Of a stretch of DNA of 52,714 nucleotides, positions 1 through 7,466 are shown in pieces. The stretch comes from Actinomadura hibisca NBRC 15177 (lineage in GTDB: Bacteria > Actinomycetota > Actinomycetes > Streptosporangiales > Streptosporangiaceae). A program made the translations under genes and the position numbers. Position 1 is the stretch's first letter. Every line of letters starts with the position of its first letter. The notes under the pieces are model-generated. The model had not been told where the DNA came from and searched no databases. It worked only from the letters and a program-made list of their open reading frames with translations. Where the stretch lies: NCBI RefSeq assembly GCF_001552635.1, contig NZ_BCRO01000095.1, forward strand, positions 1 through 52,714, given 5' to 3'.

Positions 1-66
1 CCCCGGTGGCCGGGGTCGCTGGTCAGGTTCGGGCACGGGGCTAGGGTTGATGGTTGGGTGCGCAGG
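1..66. repeat. G-rich degenerate repeat, left end
   Basis: Non-coding. Positions 33-62 match 52506-52535 at the other end of the window with about 5 differences in 30. Positions 9-31 resemble the inner part of the next unit there, sharing the core CTGGTCAGG. This is the same dispersed repeat family as the array at 52428-52714. The rest of the sequence up to 140 shows no gene. Confidence 0.6.
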
Positions 67-140
67 CCAGGCAGGCAGCAGCCAACACCACCCCACCTCA
101 CGCCACCCACGCGCCTCTAACCAGCGCCTCTTCACCCACC

Positions 141-171
141 AATCAGCGCTCAATCAGCGCCCAATCAGCGC
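141..171. repeat. three 11-nt tandem copies spanning a stop codon
   Basis: AATCAGCGC occurs at 141-149, 152-160 and 163-171, an exact 11-nt period. Read on the minus strand, each copy is GCGCTGATT, and the innermost copy contains the TGA stop of the CoA-binding gene (167-165). The gene end appears to have been duplicated twice downstream. Confidence 0.75.
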
Positions 172-584
172 CGCAAAGCCCACTCCACCGCCGGACACCG
201 ATCCATCACCACGTCCAAACCCGCATCCTTCGCACGTCGAGCGGCCGCCTCGTCGATCACGTTCAGCGGCAGCCACACCGCACGCGCCCCCGCCGCGATC
301 GCCTCGTCCACCGCCGCCCCCGCATGCTCCGCGCGCCGGTACACGCCCACCACGTCCACCTTCTCCGGCAGGTCAGCCAGAGACGCGTAGCCGGATTCAC
401 CCAGCACCTCCGCGCCCGACGGGTGGACCGGGAAGATCCGCTTGCCGCGCTGCTGGAGCAGGCGGGCCTGGTTGTACACCTCGCGGTCCGGGTTGTCGCC
501 CAGGCCCACGAACGCCCACGTCCGCGACTCGTTCAGCAGTCGCCGGATCACGCCTTGGTCTGCGAAGTCATCAGCCATGTCCAC
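165..584 (-). CDS. CoA-binding domain protein (YccU-like)
   Basis: A 139-residue single-domain protein with a Rossmann-like CoA-binding fold, as in the alpha subunit of succinyl-CoA synthetase. Seen: a strand followed by VGLGDNPDREVYN near residues 26-38, then KRIFPVHPSG near 48-57, VDVVGVYRRAEHA, and ARAVWLPLNVI. The C-terminal DAGLDVVMDRCPAVE is typical of this small stand-alone family, and the length is full for it. The start is GTG at 584, chosen because GGAG lies 5 nt upstream; an in-frame ATG at 578 is the alternative. The family is thought to bind CoA or acyl-CoA in the cytoplasm, but its physiological role is unknown. It is followed 45 nt upstream on the same strand by the Uma2-type gene, with no obvious functional link. 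Confidence 0.85.
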   Translation of the reverse strand: MDMADDFADQGVIRRLLNESRTWAFVGLGDNPDREVYNQARLLQQRGKRIFPVHPSGAEVLGESGYASLADLPEKVDVVGVYRRAEHAGAAVDEAIAAGARAVWLPLNVIDEAAARRAKDAGLDVVMDRCPAVEWALRR

Positions 585-629
585 AACAACTCCGCTTCCA
601 GCGGGTTGCTTCCCAGCGAAGAAAGGCTC

Positions 630-1208
630 CTAGCCGACGATGTGGGCCGGGGACAGAGCGATGGGGAAAGGTTCGCTCAGTTCGGCGATCTCGTCGCCGA
701 CGAACCTTCGAGGTGCGGAGTACTCCAGGCTCCGACCAGACTGGTACACGGTGAGGGCCGGCGCCTCATCGAGATCGATGATCCAGTAGTGCGGGATTCC
801 GGCGACGGCGTAGTCGCGGACCTTGCTGCCGTGGACGACCTTCCAACTGCCGCTGCCCGGGCGCTGGACCTCCGCCGCCAACAGGACATCGCTGCCCAGC
901 AGAGCCCGCCGGTCTTCAGCCAGACCCGCGTGGTAAGCCGCGGCGTCGAGAACGGCCACGTCCGGCTTGTAGATCGAACCGTCCGGCATCTGCACGTCCC
1001 AAGGACCGCGCACCAGGTAACCCTCGGGTACGTGCGGCTGCAACAAGTCCTTGAGCCGTTCGGCGACATGGTCGTGCCGCATGCTGGGGGACATGGGGAT
1101 CAACCAGCCGTGGACGAGCTCGTAACCCTTGCCTTCGTCCGGCAGGGCGTCGAGATCTTCGATGCTGTTGGGGCCACGGTCGGAACTGTAGTCACTGGCT
1201 ACGCTCAT
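630..1208 (-). CDS. Uma2 family PD-(D/E)XK nuclease-fold protein
   Basis: 192 residues matching the Uma2 (DUF820) family, which is abundant in actinomycetes and cyanobacteria and has a restriction-endonuclease-like fold. Seen: YELVHGWLIPMSP (early strand with E), YKPDVAVLD (the catalytic Asp strand), LAAEVQRPGSGSW (where the family usually has ExEVxSPSS), then K in HGSKVRDYAVAGIPHYWIIDLD. The Asp, Glu and Lys positions needed for a PD-(D/E)XK site are present, although Gln replaces the usual residue after EV. The ATG at 1208 has a purine-rich AAAGGCAGGG just upstream. Known substrates of the family are unclear; nuclease activity is inferred from fold only. It has no apparent link with its neighbours. 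Confidence 0.85.
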   Translation of the reverse strand: MSVASDYSSDRGPNSIEDLDALPDEGKGYELVHGWLIPMSPSMRHDHVAERLKDLLQPHVPEGYLVRGPWDVQMPDGSIYKPDVAVLDAAAYHAGLAEDRRALLGSDVLLAAEVQRPGSGSWKVVHGSKVRDYAVAGIPHYWIIDLDEAPALTVYQSGRSLEYSAPRRFVGDEIAELSEPFPIALSPAHIVG

Positions 1209-1281
1209 AGCCCTGCCTTTTCACAATCCGTCACAATTAGCAGTATGAGGCGGTCTTGCTACTGAGGCCAAGGCTACATGT

Positions 1282-1318
1282 CCCCTGCCGAACAGGCGGG
1301 GCATCCGCTCGGCAGGGG
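1282..1318 (-). terminator. 10-bp stem-loop between ugd-like gene and Uma2 gene
   Basis: CCCCTGCCGA at 1282-1291 pairs perfectly with TCGGCAGGGG at 1309-1318 (17-nt loop). It lies 8 nt past the stop of the UDP-glucose dehydrogenase gene and upstream of the Uma2 gene. There is no T-run, so it may be a GC-type terminator or an mRNA-stabilising hairpin. Confidence 0.5.
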
Positions 1319-1325
1319 CCCCTTC

Positions 1326-2660
1326 TCAGGGACGGCCCAGCGCCCGGTAGTTCCAGCCCGCCGCCCGCCACTGCTCCGGGTCCAGCGCGTTCCGGCCGTC
1401 CACGATGTTCTTCTCCGCCACGCCCTCCGCCAGCACGTCCGGGTCCATGTCCCGGAACTCCGCCCACTCCGTCAGCAGCAGCACCACGTGCGCGCCGCGC
1501 GCCGCGTCCGCCGCCGACTCGCCGAACGCCAGCGCCGGGTGCACCCGGCGCGCGTTCTCCATCGCGCGCGGGTCGTACACCGTCACCTTCGCGCCCTGCG
1601 CCCGGATCGTCGCGGCCACGTCCAGCGCCGGGGAGTCGCGCACGTCGTCGGAGTTCGGTTTGAACGCCGCGCCCAGCACGCCCACCGTCCGGCCGATGAA
1701 CGAGCCGCCCAGCAGGTGGCGGGCCAGGTCCACCATCCGGATGCGGCGGCGGATGTTGATCTCGTCGACCTCGCGCAGGAACGTCAGGGCCTGGTCGGCG
1801 CCCAGTTCGCCCGCGCGGGCCATGAACGCGCGGATGTCCTTCGGCAGGCAGCCGCCGCCGAAGCCGAGGCCGGGGCCCAGGAACTTGCCGCCGATCCGGT
1901 CGTCGTGCGACAGCGCCTCCGACAGCTTGGTGACGTCGGCGTGCGCGGCCTCGCAGACCTCGGCCATCGCGTTGATGAAGGAGATCTTGGTGGCCAGGAA
2001 CGCGTTGGCCGACACCTTCACCAGCTCGGCGGTCGGGTAGTCGGCGGTGATGAACGGGGTCTGCTCGGCCAGCATCGACGCGTACACCTCGCGCAGCGCC
2101 TTCTCGGCGTGCCCAGCCGTGTCCGCGTCGTCCGGCAGGCCCACCACGATCCGGTCGGGGTGCAGGGTGTCCTGCACGGCGAAGCCCTCGCGCAGGAACT
2201 CGGGGTTCCAGGCCAGCACCACGTCCCCGTCGGCCGGGGCCAGCCGCGACAGCCGGTCGGCCAGCCGGGCCGCCGTGCCCACCGGCACCGTCGACTTGCC
2301 CACCACCAGGCAGGGGCGGCGCAGCAGCGGCGCCAGCGTGTCGACGGCGTGGTCGACGTAGCTGAGGTCGGCGGCGTACTCGCCGCTCTTCTGCGGGGTG
2401 CCGACGCACAGGAAGTGCACGTCGCCGAACTCGGCCACCTCCTCCATCGAGGTGGTGAAGCGCAGCCGCCCGCTGTCCAGGCCGCGCCGCAGCACCGGTT
2501 CCAGCCCCGGCTCGTAGAACGGCACCTCGCCGGCGGACAGCCGGGCGATCTTGGACTCGTCGATGTCGAGGCCCAGGACCTCGAAGCCCAGGTCGGCCAT
2601 GCAGGCGGCGTGGGTGGCGCCGAGATACCCGGTACCGATCACCGTCAGGCGGTGCGACAC
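1326..2660 (-). CDS. ugd: UDP-glucose 6-dehydrogenase family protein
   Basis: A 444-residue NAD-dependent nucleotide-sugar dehydrogenase. It oxidises UDP-glucose (or a related UDP-hexose) twice to the uronic acid, supplying UDP-GlcA for polysaccharide, in the cytoplasm. Seen: N-terminal Rossmann motif VIGTGYLGATHAACMADLGF (residues 7-26), VGTPQ at 86-90, GKSTVPVGT at 121-129, NPEFLREG at 152-159, the helix KVSANAFLATKISFINAMAE, and the catalytic cysteine in GFGGGCLPKD (Cys271). The C-terminal UDP-binding domain includes GAAFKPNSDDVRDSP. Full length. The start is GTG at 2660, with GAGAGGAAG 5 nt upstream. A second, WecC-type dehydrogenase sits at 41612. This one is divergent from the acyl-CoA dehydrogenase and has no adjacent glycosyltransferase. 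Confidence 0.9.
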   Translation of the reverse strand: MSHRLTVIGTGYLGATHAACMADLGFEVLGLDIDESKIARLSAGEVPFYEPGLEPVLRRGLDSGRLRFTTSMEEVAEFGDVHFLCVGTPQKSGEYAADLSYVDHAVDTLAPLLRRPCLVVGKSTVPVGTAARLADRLSRLAPADGDVVLAWNPEFLREGFAVQDTLHPDRIVVGLPDDADTAGHAEKALREVYASMLAEQTPFITADYPTAELVKVSANAFLATKISFINAMAEVCEAAHADVTKLSEALSHDDRIGGKFLGPGLGFGGGCLPKDIRAFMARAGELGADQALTFLREVDEINIRRRIRMVDLARHLLGGSFIGRTVGVLGAAFKPNSDDVRDSPALDVAATIRAQGAKVTVYDPRAMENARRVHPALAFGESAADAARGAHVVLLLTEWAEFRDMDPDVLAEGVAEKNIVDGRNALDPEQWRAAGWNYRALGRP

Positions 2661-2751
2661 GGCGTCTTCCTCTCAAATCCGTACGGTCTCCAGGCAGACC
2701 TGCCCCAGCGGGACGGGCACCTGCCCTCGACCGGCGCAGTGTACTGGCGGG

Positions 2752-2757
2752 TAGCAT
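2752..2757 (+). promoter_or_regulatory. -10 box of a probable leaderless promoter
   Basis: TAGCAT fits the TANNNT consensus and ends 6 nt before the ATG at 2764, so transcription would begin at the start codon. No purine-rich ribosome site precedes that ATG, which agrees with a leaderless transcript. A -35 box is not clear. Confidence 0.5.
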
Positions 2758-2763
2758 TCGGCT

Positions 2764-3933
2764 ATGAGTCCCGACTTTCCGACCTACGCCCCGTCCGAGG
2801 AGCACGAACTCCTGCGGCAGACGGTGCGCGAACTCGCCGACGCCAAGATCGCACCGTACGCGGCGGCGGTCGACGAGGAGTCCCGCTTCCCTCAGGAGGC
2901 ACTCGACGCCCTCGTGCAGAACGACCTGCACGCGGTGCACGTCCCCGAGTCCTACGGGGGCGCGGGCGCCGACGCGCTGGCCACCGTGATCGTGATCGAG
3001 GAGGTCGCCCGCGCCTGCGGTTCCTCCTCGCTGATCCCGGCGGTCAACAAGCTCGGCACCGTGCCGGTCCTGCTGTCGGGCTCCGAAGAGCTGAAGAAAA
3101 AGTATCTGACTCCGGTGGCCCGGGGCGAAGCCATGTTCTCCTACGCCCTGTCGGAGGCCGACGCCGGCTCCGACGCGGCGGGCATGAAGACCCGCGCGGT
3201 CAGGGACGGCGACCACTGGGTGCTCAACGGCACCAAGATGTGGATCACCAACGCGGGCGTGTCGGACTACTACACCGTGATGGCGGTCACCGAGCAGGGC
3301 GTCGGCGCGCGCGGCATCTCGGCGTTCGTGGTCGAGAAGGCCGACGAGGGCGTCTCCTTCGGCGAGAAGGAGAAGAAGCTCGGCATCAAGGGCTCGCCGA
3401 CCCGCACGGTGATCCTGGAGGACGTCCGCATCCCGGCCGACCGCATCATCGGCGCCGAGGGCACCGGCTTCAAGACCGCGCTGGCCACCCTGGACCACAC
3501 GCGCATCACGATCGCGGCCCAGGCCCTCGGCCTCGCCCAGGGCGCGCTGGACTACGCGATCGGCTACATCAAGGAGCGCAAGCAGTTCGGGAAGTCGATC
3601 AGCGACTTCCAGGGCGTGCAGTTCATGGTGGCCGACATGGCGATGCGCCTGGAGGGCGCCCGCCAGCTGACCTACCACGCCGCGATCAAGTCCGAGCGCG
3701 CCTTCCACGGCGCGAAGGTCCCCGACCTGACCTTCGTCTCCTCGGCCTGCAAGGCGCTGGCCTCGGACGTGGCGATGGACGTCACCACCGACGCGGTCCA
3801 GCTGCTGGGCGGCTACGGCTACACCCGCGAGTTCCCGGTCGAGCGCATGATGCGCGACGCCAAGATCACCCAGATCTACGAGGGCACCAACCAGATCCAG
3901 CGCATGGTGATGGCCCGCCAGCTCCTCAAGTAG
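2764..3933 (+). CDS. acyl-CoA dehydrogenase
   Basis: A 389-residue FAD-dependent acyl-CoA dehydrogenase that introduces the alpha,beta double bond in acyl-CoA and passes electrons to ETF. Domains in order: N-terminal helical domain (about 1-125), a middle beta domain with the FAD/substrate signature FSYALSEADAGSDAAGMKT (about 122-140) and KMWITNAG, and a C-terminal helical domain with RKQFGKSISDFQGVQF and QLLGGYGYTREFPVERMMRD. The catalytic base is expected at Glu373 in YEGT. Length and motifs fit the short/branched-chain group; chain length specificity cannot be read. The gene is monocistronic, with a probable leaderless promoter in front and a strong terminator behind. Confidence 0.93.
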   Translation: MSPDFPTYAPSEEHELLRQTVRELADAKIAPYAAAVDEESRFPQEALDALVQNDLHAVHVPESYGGAGADALATVIVIEEVARACGSSSLIPAVNKLGTVPVLLSGSEELKKKYLTPVARGEAMFSYALSEADAGSDAAGMKTRAVRDGDHWVLNGTKMWITNAGVSDYYTVMAVTEQGVGARGISAFVVEKADEGVSFGEKEKKLGIKGSPTRTVILEDVRIPADRIIGAEGTGFKTALATLDHTRITIAAQALGLAQGALDYAIGYIKERKQFGKSISDFQGVQFMVADMAMRLEGARQLTYHAAIKSERAFHGAKVPDLTFVSSACKALASDVAMDVTTDAVQLLGGYGYTREFPVERMMRDAKITQIYEGTNQIQRMVMARQLLK

Positions 3934-3949
3934 GTCGCTGACGTGCGTG

Positions 3950-3981
3950 AACGCCCCGGTTGCCTGCGGCCGGGGCGTTTT
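3950..3981 (+). terminator. Rho-independent terminator of the acyl-CoA dehydrogenase gene
   Basis: AACGCCCCGG (3950-3959) pairs perfectly with CCGGGGCGTT (3970-3979) around a 10-nt loop, followed by a short T stretch. It lies 17 nt after the TAG stop. Confidence 0.85.
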
Positions 3982-4082
3982 CGCGTGTCCGGGGGTGACG
4001 AAGGACGGTCGCCACGGTAAGTGACTCTTCGTGTACTTCTGGTAGTCCGAGTGCGGGACGAGCGGTGCCGGGAGGGCGAGTG

Positions 4083-4646
4083 ATGGACGTCGATCCATTC
4101 GTGGCGGCGAAGATCGAGGCGAGCTTCGGCTGGCTGGACAGTGACGGTGACGGCGCGTTCACCGAGGACGACCACGTCGAGATGGGCCGGCGCGCGGCCG
4201 CCAGCCTCGGCCATCCGCCGGGCGGGCCGGGCGAGCGGGAGATGATCGAGGCGTACGTGCGGATCTGGCGGCGCCTGCACGCCCCGATGGACGCCGACGG
4301 CGACGGCCGCATCACGCGCGCCGAGTTCATCGCCGCCACCGGCGCCGTGGTGAACGACCCCGAGCTGGCGCGGCATACGCTGGGCGCGCTGGCCGACTCC
4401 GTCATGCAGGTCGCCGACCGCGACGGCAGCGGCACCATCGACCTCGCCGAGTACACCGCCTTCGTCCACGGCCACGCCCCGGGCCTGCCCGACGACGACA
4501 TCCGCAGCGCCTTCGAGCGCCTGGATCGGGACGGCGACGGTGCCATCGACCACGGCGAGCTCACCTGCTGCGTGCTGGACTACTACACCAGCCCCGACCC
4601 CACCGCCCCCGGCAACTGGCTGTTCGGGCCGCCGCCCCCGGCCTGA
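4083..4646 (+). CDS. four-EF-hand calcium-binding protein
   Basis: 187 residues, cytosolic, with no signal peptide. Four calcium loops are visible: DSDGDGAFTEDD, DADGDGRITRAE, DRDGSGTIDLAE and DRDGDGAIDHGE. Each has the acidic/Gly spacing of a canonical 12-residue EF loop, although the first ends in Asp rather than Glu. This layout matches the calerythrin/CabD-type bacterial sarcoplasmic-calcium-binding-like proteins of actinomycetes, thought to buffer or sense calcium. The start is ATG 4083 because GGAGG lies about 7 nt upstream; a GTG at 4065 in the same frame has no such site. The gene ends in Gly-Pro-Pro-Pro-Pro-Ala-stop, and that terminal segment is repeated several times downstream. Confidence 0.9.
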   Translation: MDVDPFVAAKIEASFGWLDSDGDGAFTEDDHVEMGRRAAASLGHPPGGPGEREMIEAYVRIWRRLHAPMDADGDGRITRAEFIAATGAVVNDPELARHTLGALADSVMQVADRDGSGTIDLAEYTAFVHGHAPGLPDDDIRSAFERLDRDGDGAIDHGELTCCVLDYYTSPDPTAPGNWLFGPPPPA

Positions 4647-4765
4647 GGATTGAGCGATCCGCCGCCTCTGGTCTGAGCGGGCCGCCGCTCCTGGCCTGAG
4701 TGGGCCGCGCCCGGCCTGAGCGTGCCGCCATCCCTGGTCTGAGCGTGCCGCCGCCCCCGGCCTGA
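4626..4765 (+). repeat. tandem duplication of the EF-hand gene 3' end including stop codon
   Basis: The last 21 nt of the EF-hand gene (4626-4646, ending CCCGGCCTGA) recur degenerately as units ending in TGA at 4676, 4699, 4719, 4742 and 4765. Unit length is 20-30 nt, mostly 23; the last unit is nearly identical to the first over CCGCCGCCCCCGGCCTGA. The array fills the gap to the convergent gene whose stop is at 4782. Confidence 0.8.
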
Positions 4766-4781
4766 GGGGCGAGCGGGCCGG

Positions 4782-6494
4782 TCAGTGCACGCCGTAGGCG
4801 TGGATGAGGGTCTGGTCGACCGTCGTGCCCCCGGCGGTCCGGGCCGTGGCGCGCAGCGACACGAAGCCCGAGGCCGGGGAGGGCACCCGCGCCAGCCAGC
4901 GGCCGCCGTCGCGGCGCGGTGCGATCTTGCGCCACGTCGCGCCGTCGTCGGTGGAGAAGCTCAGCGTGAGAGCGTCGGCCGCCACGGGAACGTCCGCTTC
5001 GCCCGGGCCCGGCTGCTCGACGGTGAGCACGACGGTCTGGGACGCGCCCGCGCGGGCCCGGTTGTGGTCGTCCAGGCCCGTGGCGTACCGGATCGCCGGC
5101 AGCGCGGCGAGCGCCATCGCGGTGCCCGGCGCTTCGAAGGACCACTCCGCCCGCTGGAACGAGGACAGCTCCGTCCACGGCGCGCGGTGCCGGGCGGTCA
5201 CCACCAGGCGGTGCCGGCCGGAACGCGGTTCGTTGAGCACGCTGCCGTCCCCGGCGAGGTTGGTGGCGGCCACGACCTCGCCGCGGGCGTCGTACAGGGT
5301 CGTCCCGCCGGTCAGGTACGGGACGTAGCGCGCCAGGTCGGCCCTGGTCCCCGGGGACGCCAGCATCGGCACCGTGATGTCGGGCTCGCCGCTCCCATCG
5401 CCGTCCGGATTCCAGCGGAAGCGGCCCGGGGCGGGGCCGAACGGCGCGTTGTTCCAGGTGGCGGTGTACGCGCCGGGCTTGGCGAAGGTCCGCGTCCGGG
5501 TGGTGACCTCCGGCTCCTGGTCCGTCCAGTCGCACCCCTTGGCCGTGACCCCCTCGTCCAGCATCCAGCTCAGCCCGGGGGTGAAGTACTCGGTGCGGGT
5601 GACCGGCAGGTCGCCCACGGGCGTGTAGTCGGAGAAGATCACGCCCGTGCCCCAGCTCACGCCGCTGTGGCCCCCCGCGCACGTGCCGGGGCCGGGCGCG
5701 GTGTGGCGGGTCCGCACGGCCGCCAGCTCCGGGGTGCGGGTCCGCAGCGCCGGGTCGGTCACCGCTCCCTTGGCCTGGCGGGCGAGGTTGAACAGGTCGC
5801 CTCCGGGGCCGTCCTGCAGCAGCTTCGCCTGGGTCCGCACGCCCAGCCCCGGCGCGTCCGCGACCGGGGTGAGGTAGGCGTTCGGGAGCCGGAGCCCGGA
5901 GAGGTCGTCGATGACCTCGTCGCCGATCCGCTGGCCGATGCTGAGCGTGCCGCCCAGCAGCCGGGCGTCGGGACGGTCGGCGACCACGGCCGACACCGGC
6001 CGGGCCGCGCGGGCGTCGAGGGACAGCACGCCGTCCTGCCGCACCGAGTACCGCGACAGGTACACCAGCGTGGTGGAGGGCGCGCCGCCGTCGTCCGGCG
6101 TCACGACGTAGACCTGCACGACGTAGTCGCCCGCGGGCAGCTCGCCGGTCGCGACGCCGTCGACCAGCGGGACGCTGAGCCAGTCGTGCCCGTCCAGGGA
6201 GGTGAGATACACCTCCGGGGCGTCGTCGGTGGCCGGGGCGCGGCCGTGCCGGTCCAGCACGTTGAAGGTGACGCGGTGGCTCTCCCCGGCGATCCTGGCC
6301 TGCTCCAGGGGCCGGTACCGGTGGCGGAGCCCCGGACGGGCGGTCGCCGCCGCGTCCTCGCGGAACCCGCCGTCCGCCCGCTGCCCGATCTTCCCGCGCG
6401 GTTCCGGCGCGGCATCGGCCCGCGTTCCGGAGGGAGGCGCGACGAGCACGCCGGTGGTCGTCAGTACGGCCAGCAATGCGACTGTCCTCTTCAC
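4782..6494 (-). CDS. secreted protein of unknown function
   Basis: 570 residues. The start is GTG 6494, giving an N-terminus MKRTVALLAVLTTTGVLVA that is a classical Sec signal peptide with likely cleavage after RADA; GGGAG lies 8 nt upstream. A GTG at 6503 in frame lacks space for a ribosome site. The mature part looks beta-rich with several Ig-like or jelly-roll segments (for example GDYVVQVYVV, PGAYTATWNN, LSFSTDDGATWRKIAPRR), and two cysteines that could form a disulfide (in TCAGGH and GCDW). The texture resembles the non-catalytic C-terminal regions of actinobacterial secreted S8 peptidases, but I see no Asp/His/Ser catalytic motifs. Function unknown. Confidence 0.8.
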   Translation of the reverse strand: MKRTVALLAVLTTTGVLVAPPSGTRADAAPEPRGKIGQRADGGFREDAAATARPGLRHRYRPLEQARIAGESHRVTFNVLDRHGRAPATDDAPEVYLTSLDGHDWLSVPLVDGVATGELPAGDYVVQVYVVTPDDGGAPSTTLVYLSRYSVRQDGVLSLDARAARPVSAVVADRPDARLLGGTLSIGQRIGDEVIDDLSGLRLPNAYLTPVADAPGLGVRTQAKLLQDGPGGDLFNLARQAKGAVTDPALRTRTPELAAVRTRHTAPGPGTCAGGHSGVSWGTGVIFSDYTPVGDLPVTRTEYFTPGLSWMLDEGVTAKGCDWTDQEPEVTTRTRTFAKPGAYTATWNNAPFGPAPGRFRWNPDGDGSGEPDITVPMLASPGTRADLARYVPYLTGGTTLYDARGEVVAATNLAGDGSVLNEPRSGRHRLVVTARHRAPWTELSSFQRAEWSFEAPGTAMALAALPAIRYATGLDDHNRARAGASQTVVLTVEQPGPGEADVPVAADALTLSFSTDDGATWRKIAPRRDGGRWLARVPSPASGFVSLRATARTAGGTTVDQTLIHAYGVH

Positions 6495-6679
6495 GAACAG
6501 CACTCCCGTCTCTCATGATCCACCCCCTACTCGGCCGCGACGCGCGGACGGGTTCCCTGCAGGTCTCGGTGGCCGCCGGACTCGGGACGTCATGCCTTGG
6601 GGTCTTTGGGTGAGGAGGGCGAGGCGCGGGTCTCGGAGCCACGCGGCGAGGGGGCGGTGGGCTCAGGCGCTGTGCGAGG

Positions 6680-7465
6680 CTACGGAAGCACCCTGATCGA
6701 GGAGATCACCCGGTTGACGTCCGGCCGCAACATGCGGTGGGTGTCGGGCAGGCAGAGGTTCACGAAGGAGGGGCGGTAGCCGTCCACGTCGACCATGACG
6801 GTGACCGACAGCTCGGTGGTCGTCTTCACGCCCTCCTTCAGGCCTGTGAAGTTCAGCTCCCGGGCGATGATCCAGGCGGGGCGGCCCTGTACCCGGAACG
6901 GCTGGGACGCCACATCGCGCGCCACCGTGCCCTTCGGCCAGACGTCAGCCGTGTGGCGGTCCTCGAACGCCAGTGCCGTCTTGAACAGCCGGTCGGGTCC
7001 GGTGAAAAAGCCCTGCAACGGCGTCGGCAGGCGGCCCGAGCCGAGCTGGGCGATCCAGCTGCGTCCGCCGTTGTGCTCTTCGGTGACGAACTCCTGGGTC
7101 CGGTTGAAGTAGGTTCCCTGGTCCGCGCCCAGCGGCTTGCCGGGATTCCACAGGCCGCCCAGCTCTGCGTAGGAAATGCGTGCGTAGCGGTCCACCGCCT
7201 GGCCCAGCACCGGCGAAGGCGTGCCCTTGTAGCGGGGCAACTTGACGACCTTGCCGAGCTGGGCCTTGGCCGGGGCGCCGCGCAGCGCCGCCGCGGCCCG
7301 GGGCTCCTGGAGTGTCACCGGCCGCGCCTCGGCGTCCCCGGCGAACGGCTGCCACCACCACAGCAGCGCCTGATTCAGCAGCAGCACCACGCCCAGGACG
7401 TTCAGCCCCCACGGAACGCGCGACTGCCAGGTCTCCAGGAAGGTGGCGTCGTCGAGCCGGCCCAT
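6680..7465 (-). CDS. single-pass membrane protein, unknown function
   Basis: 261 residues. The N-terminus is cytosolic and short, with one membrane segment VPWGLNVLGVVLLLNQALLWWW (about residues 17-38), then an extracytoplasmic domain of about 220 residues with no recognised motif (segments YNRTQEF-like aromatic strands, WIIARELNFTGLKEGVKTTT, VTVMVDVDGYRPSFV). Its ATG follows the stop of the upstream gene by one base (TGA-G-ATG), and GGAGG lies 9 nt upstream, so it is translationally coupled to the gene at 7467. The two probably act as one membrane complex. I do not recognise the family. Confidence 0.75.
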   Translation of the reverse strand: MGRLDDATFLETWQSRVPWGLNVLGVVLLLNQALLWWWQPFAGDAEARPVTLQEPRAAAALRGAPAKAQLGKVVKLPRYKGTPSPVLGQAVDRYARISYAELGGLWNPGKPLGADQGTYFNRTQEFVTEEHNGGRSWIAQLGSGRLPTPLQGFFTGPDRLFKTALAFEDRHTADVWPKGTVARDVASQPFRVQGRPAWIIARELNFTGLKEGVKTTTELSVTVMVDVDGYRPSFVNLCLPDTHRMLRPDVNRVISSIRVLP

Positions 7466-7466
7466 C

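Noticed and set aside
1237..4098. Long minus-strand frame across the dehydrogenase genes
   Set aside because: It only shadows the ugd and acyl-CoA dehydrogenase genes in other frames; no start context and no motifs.
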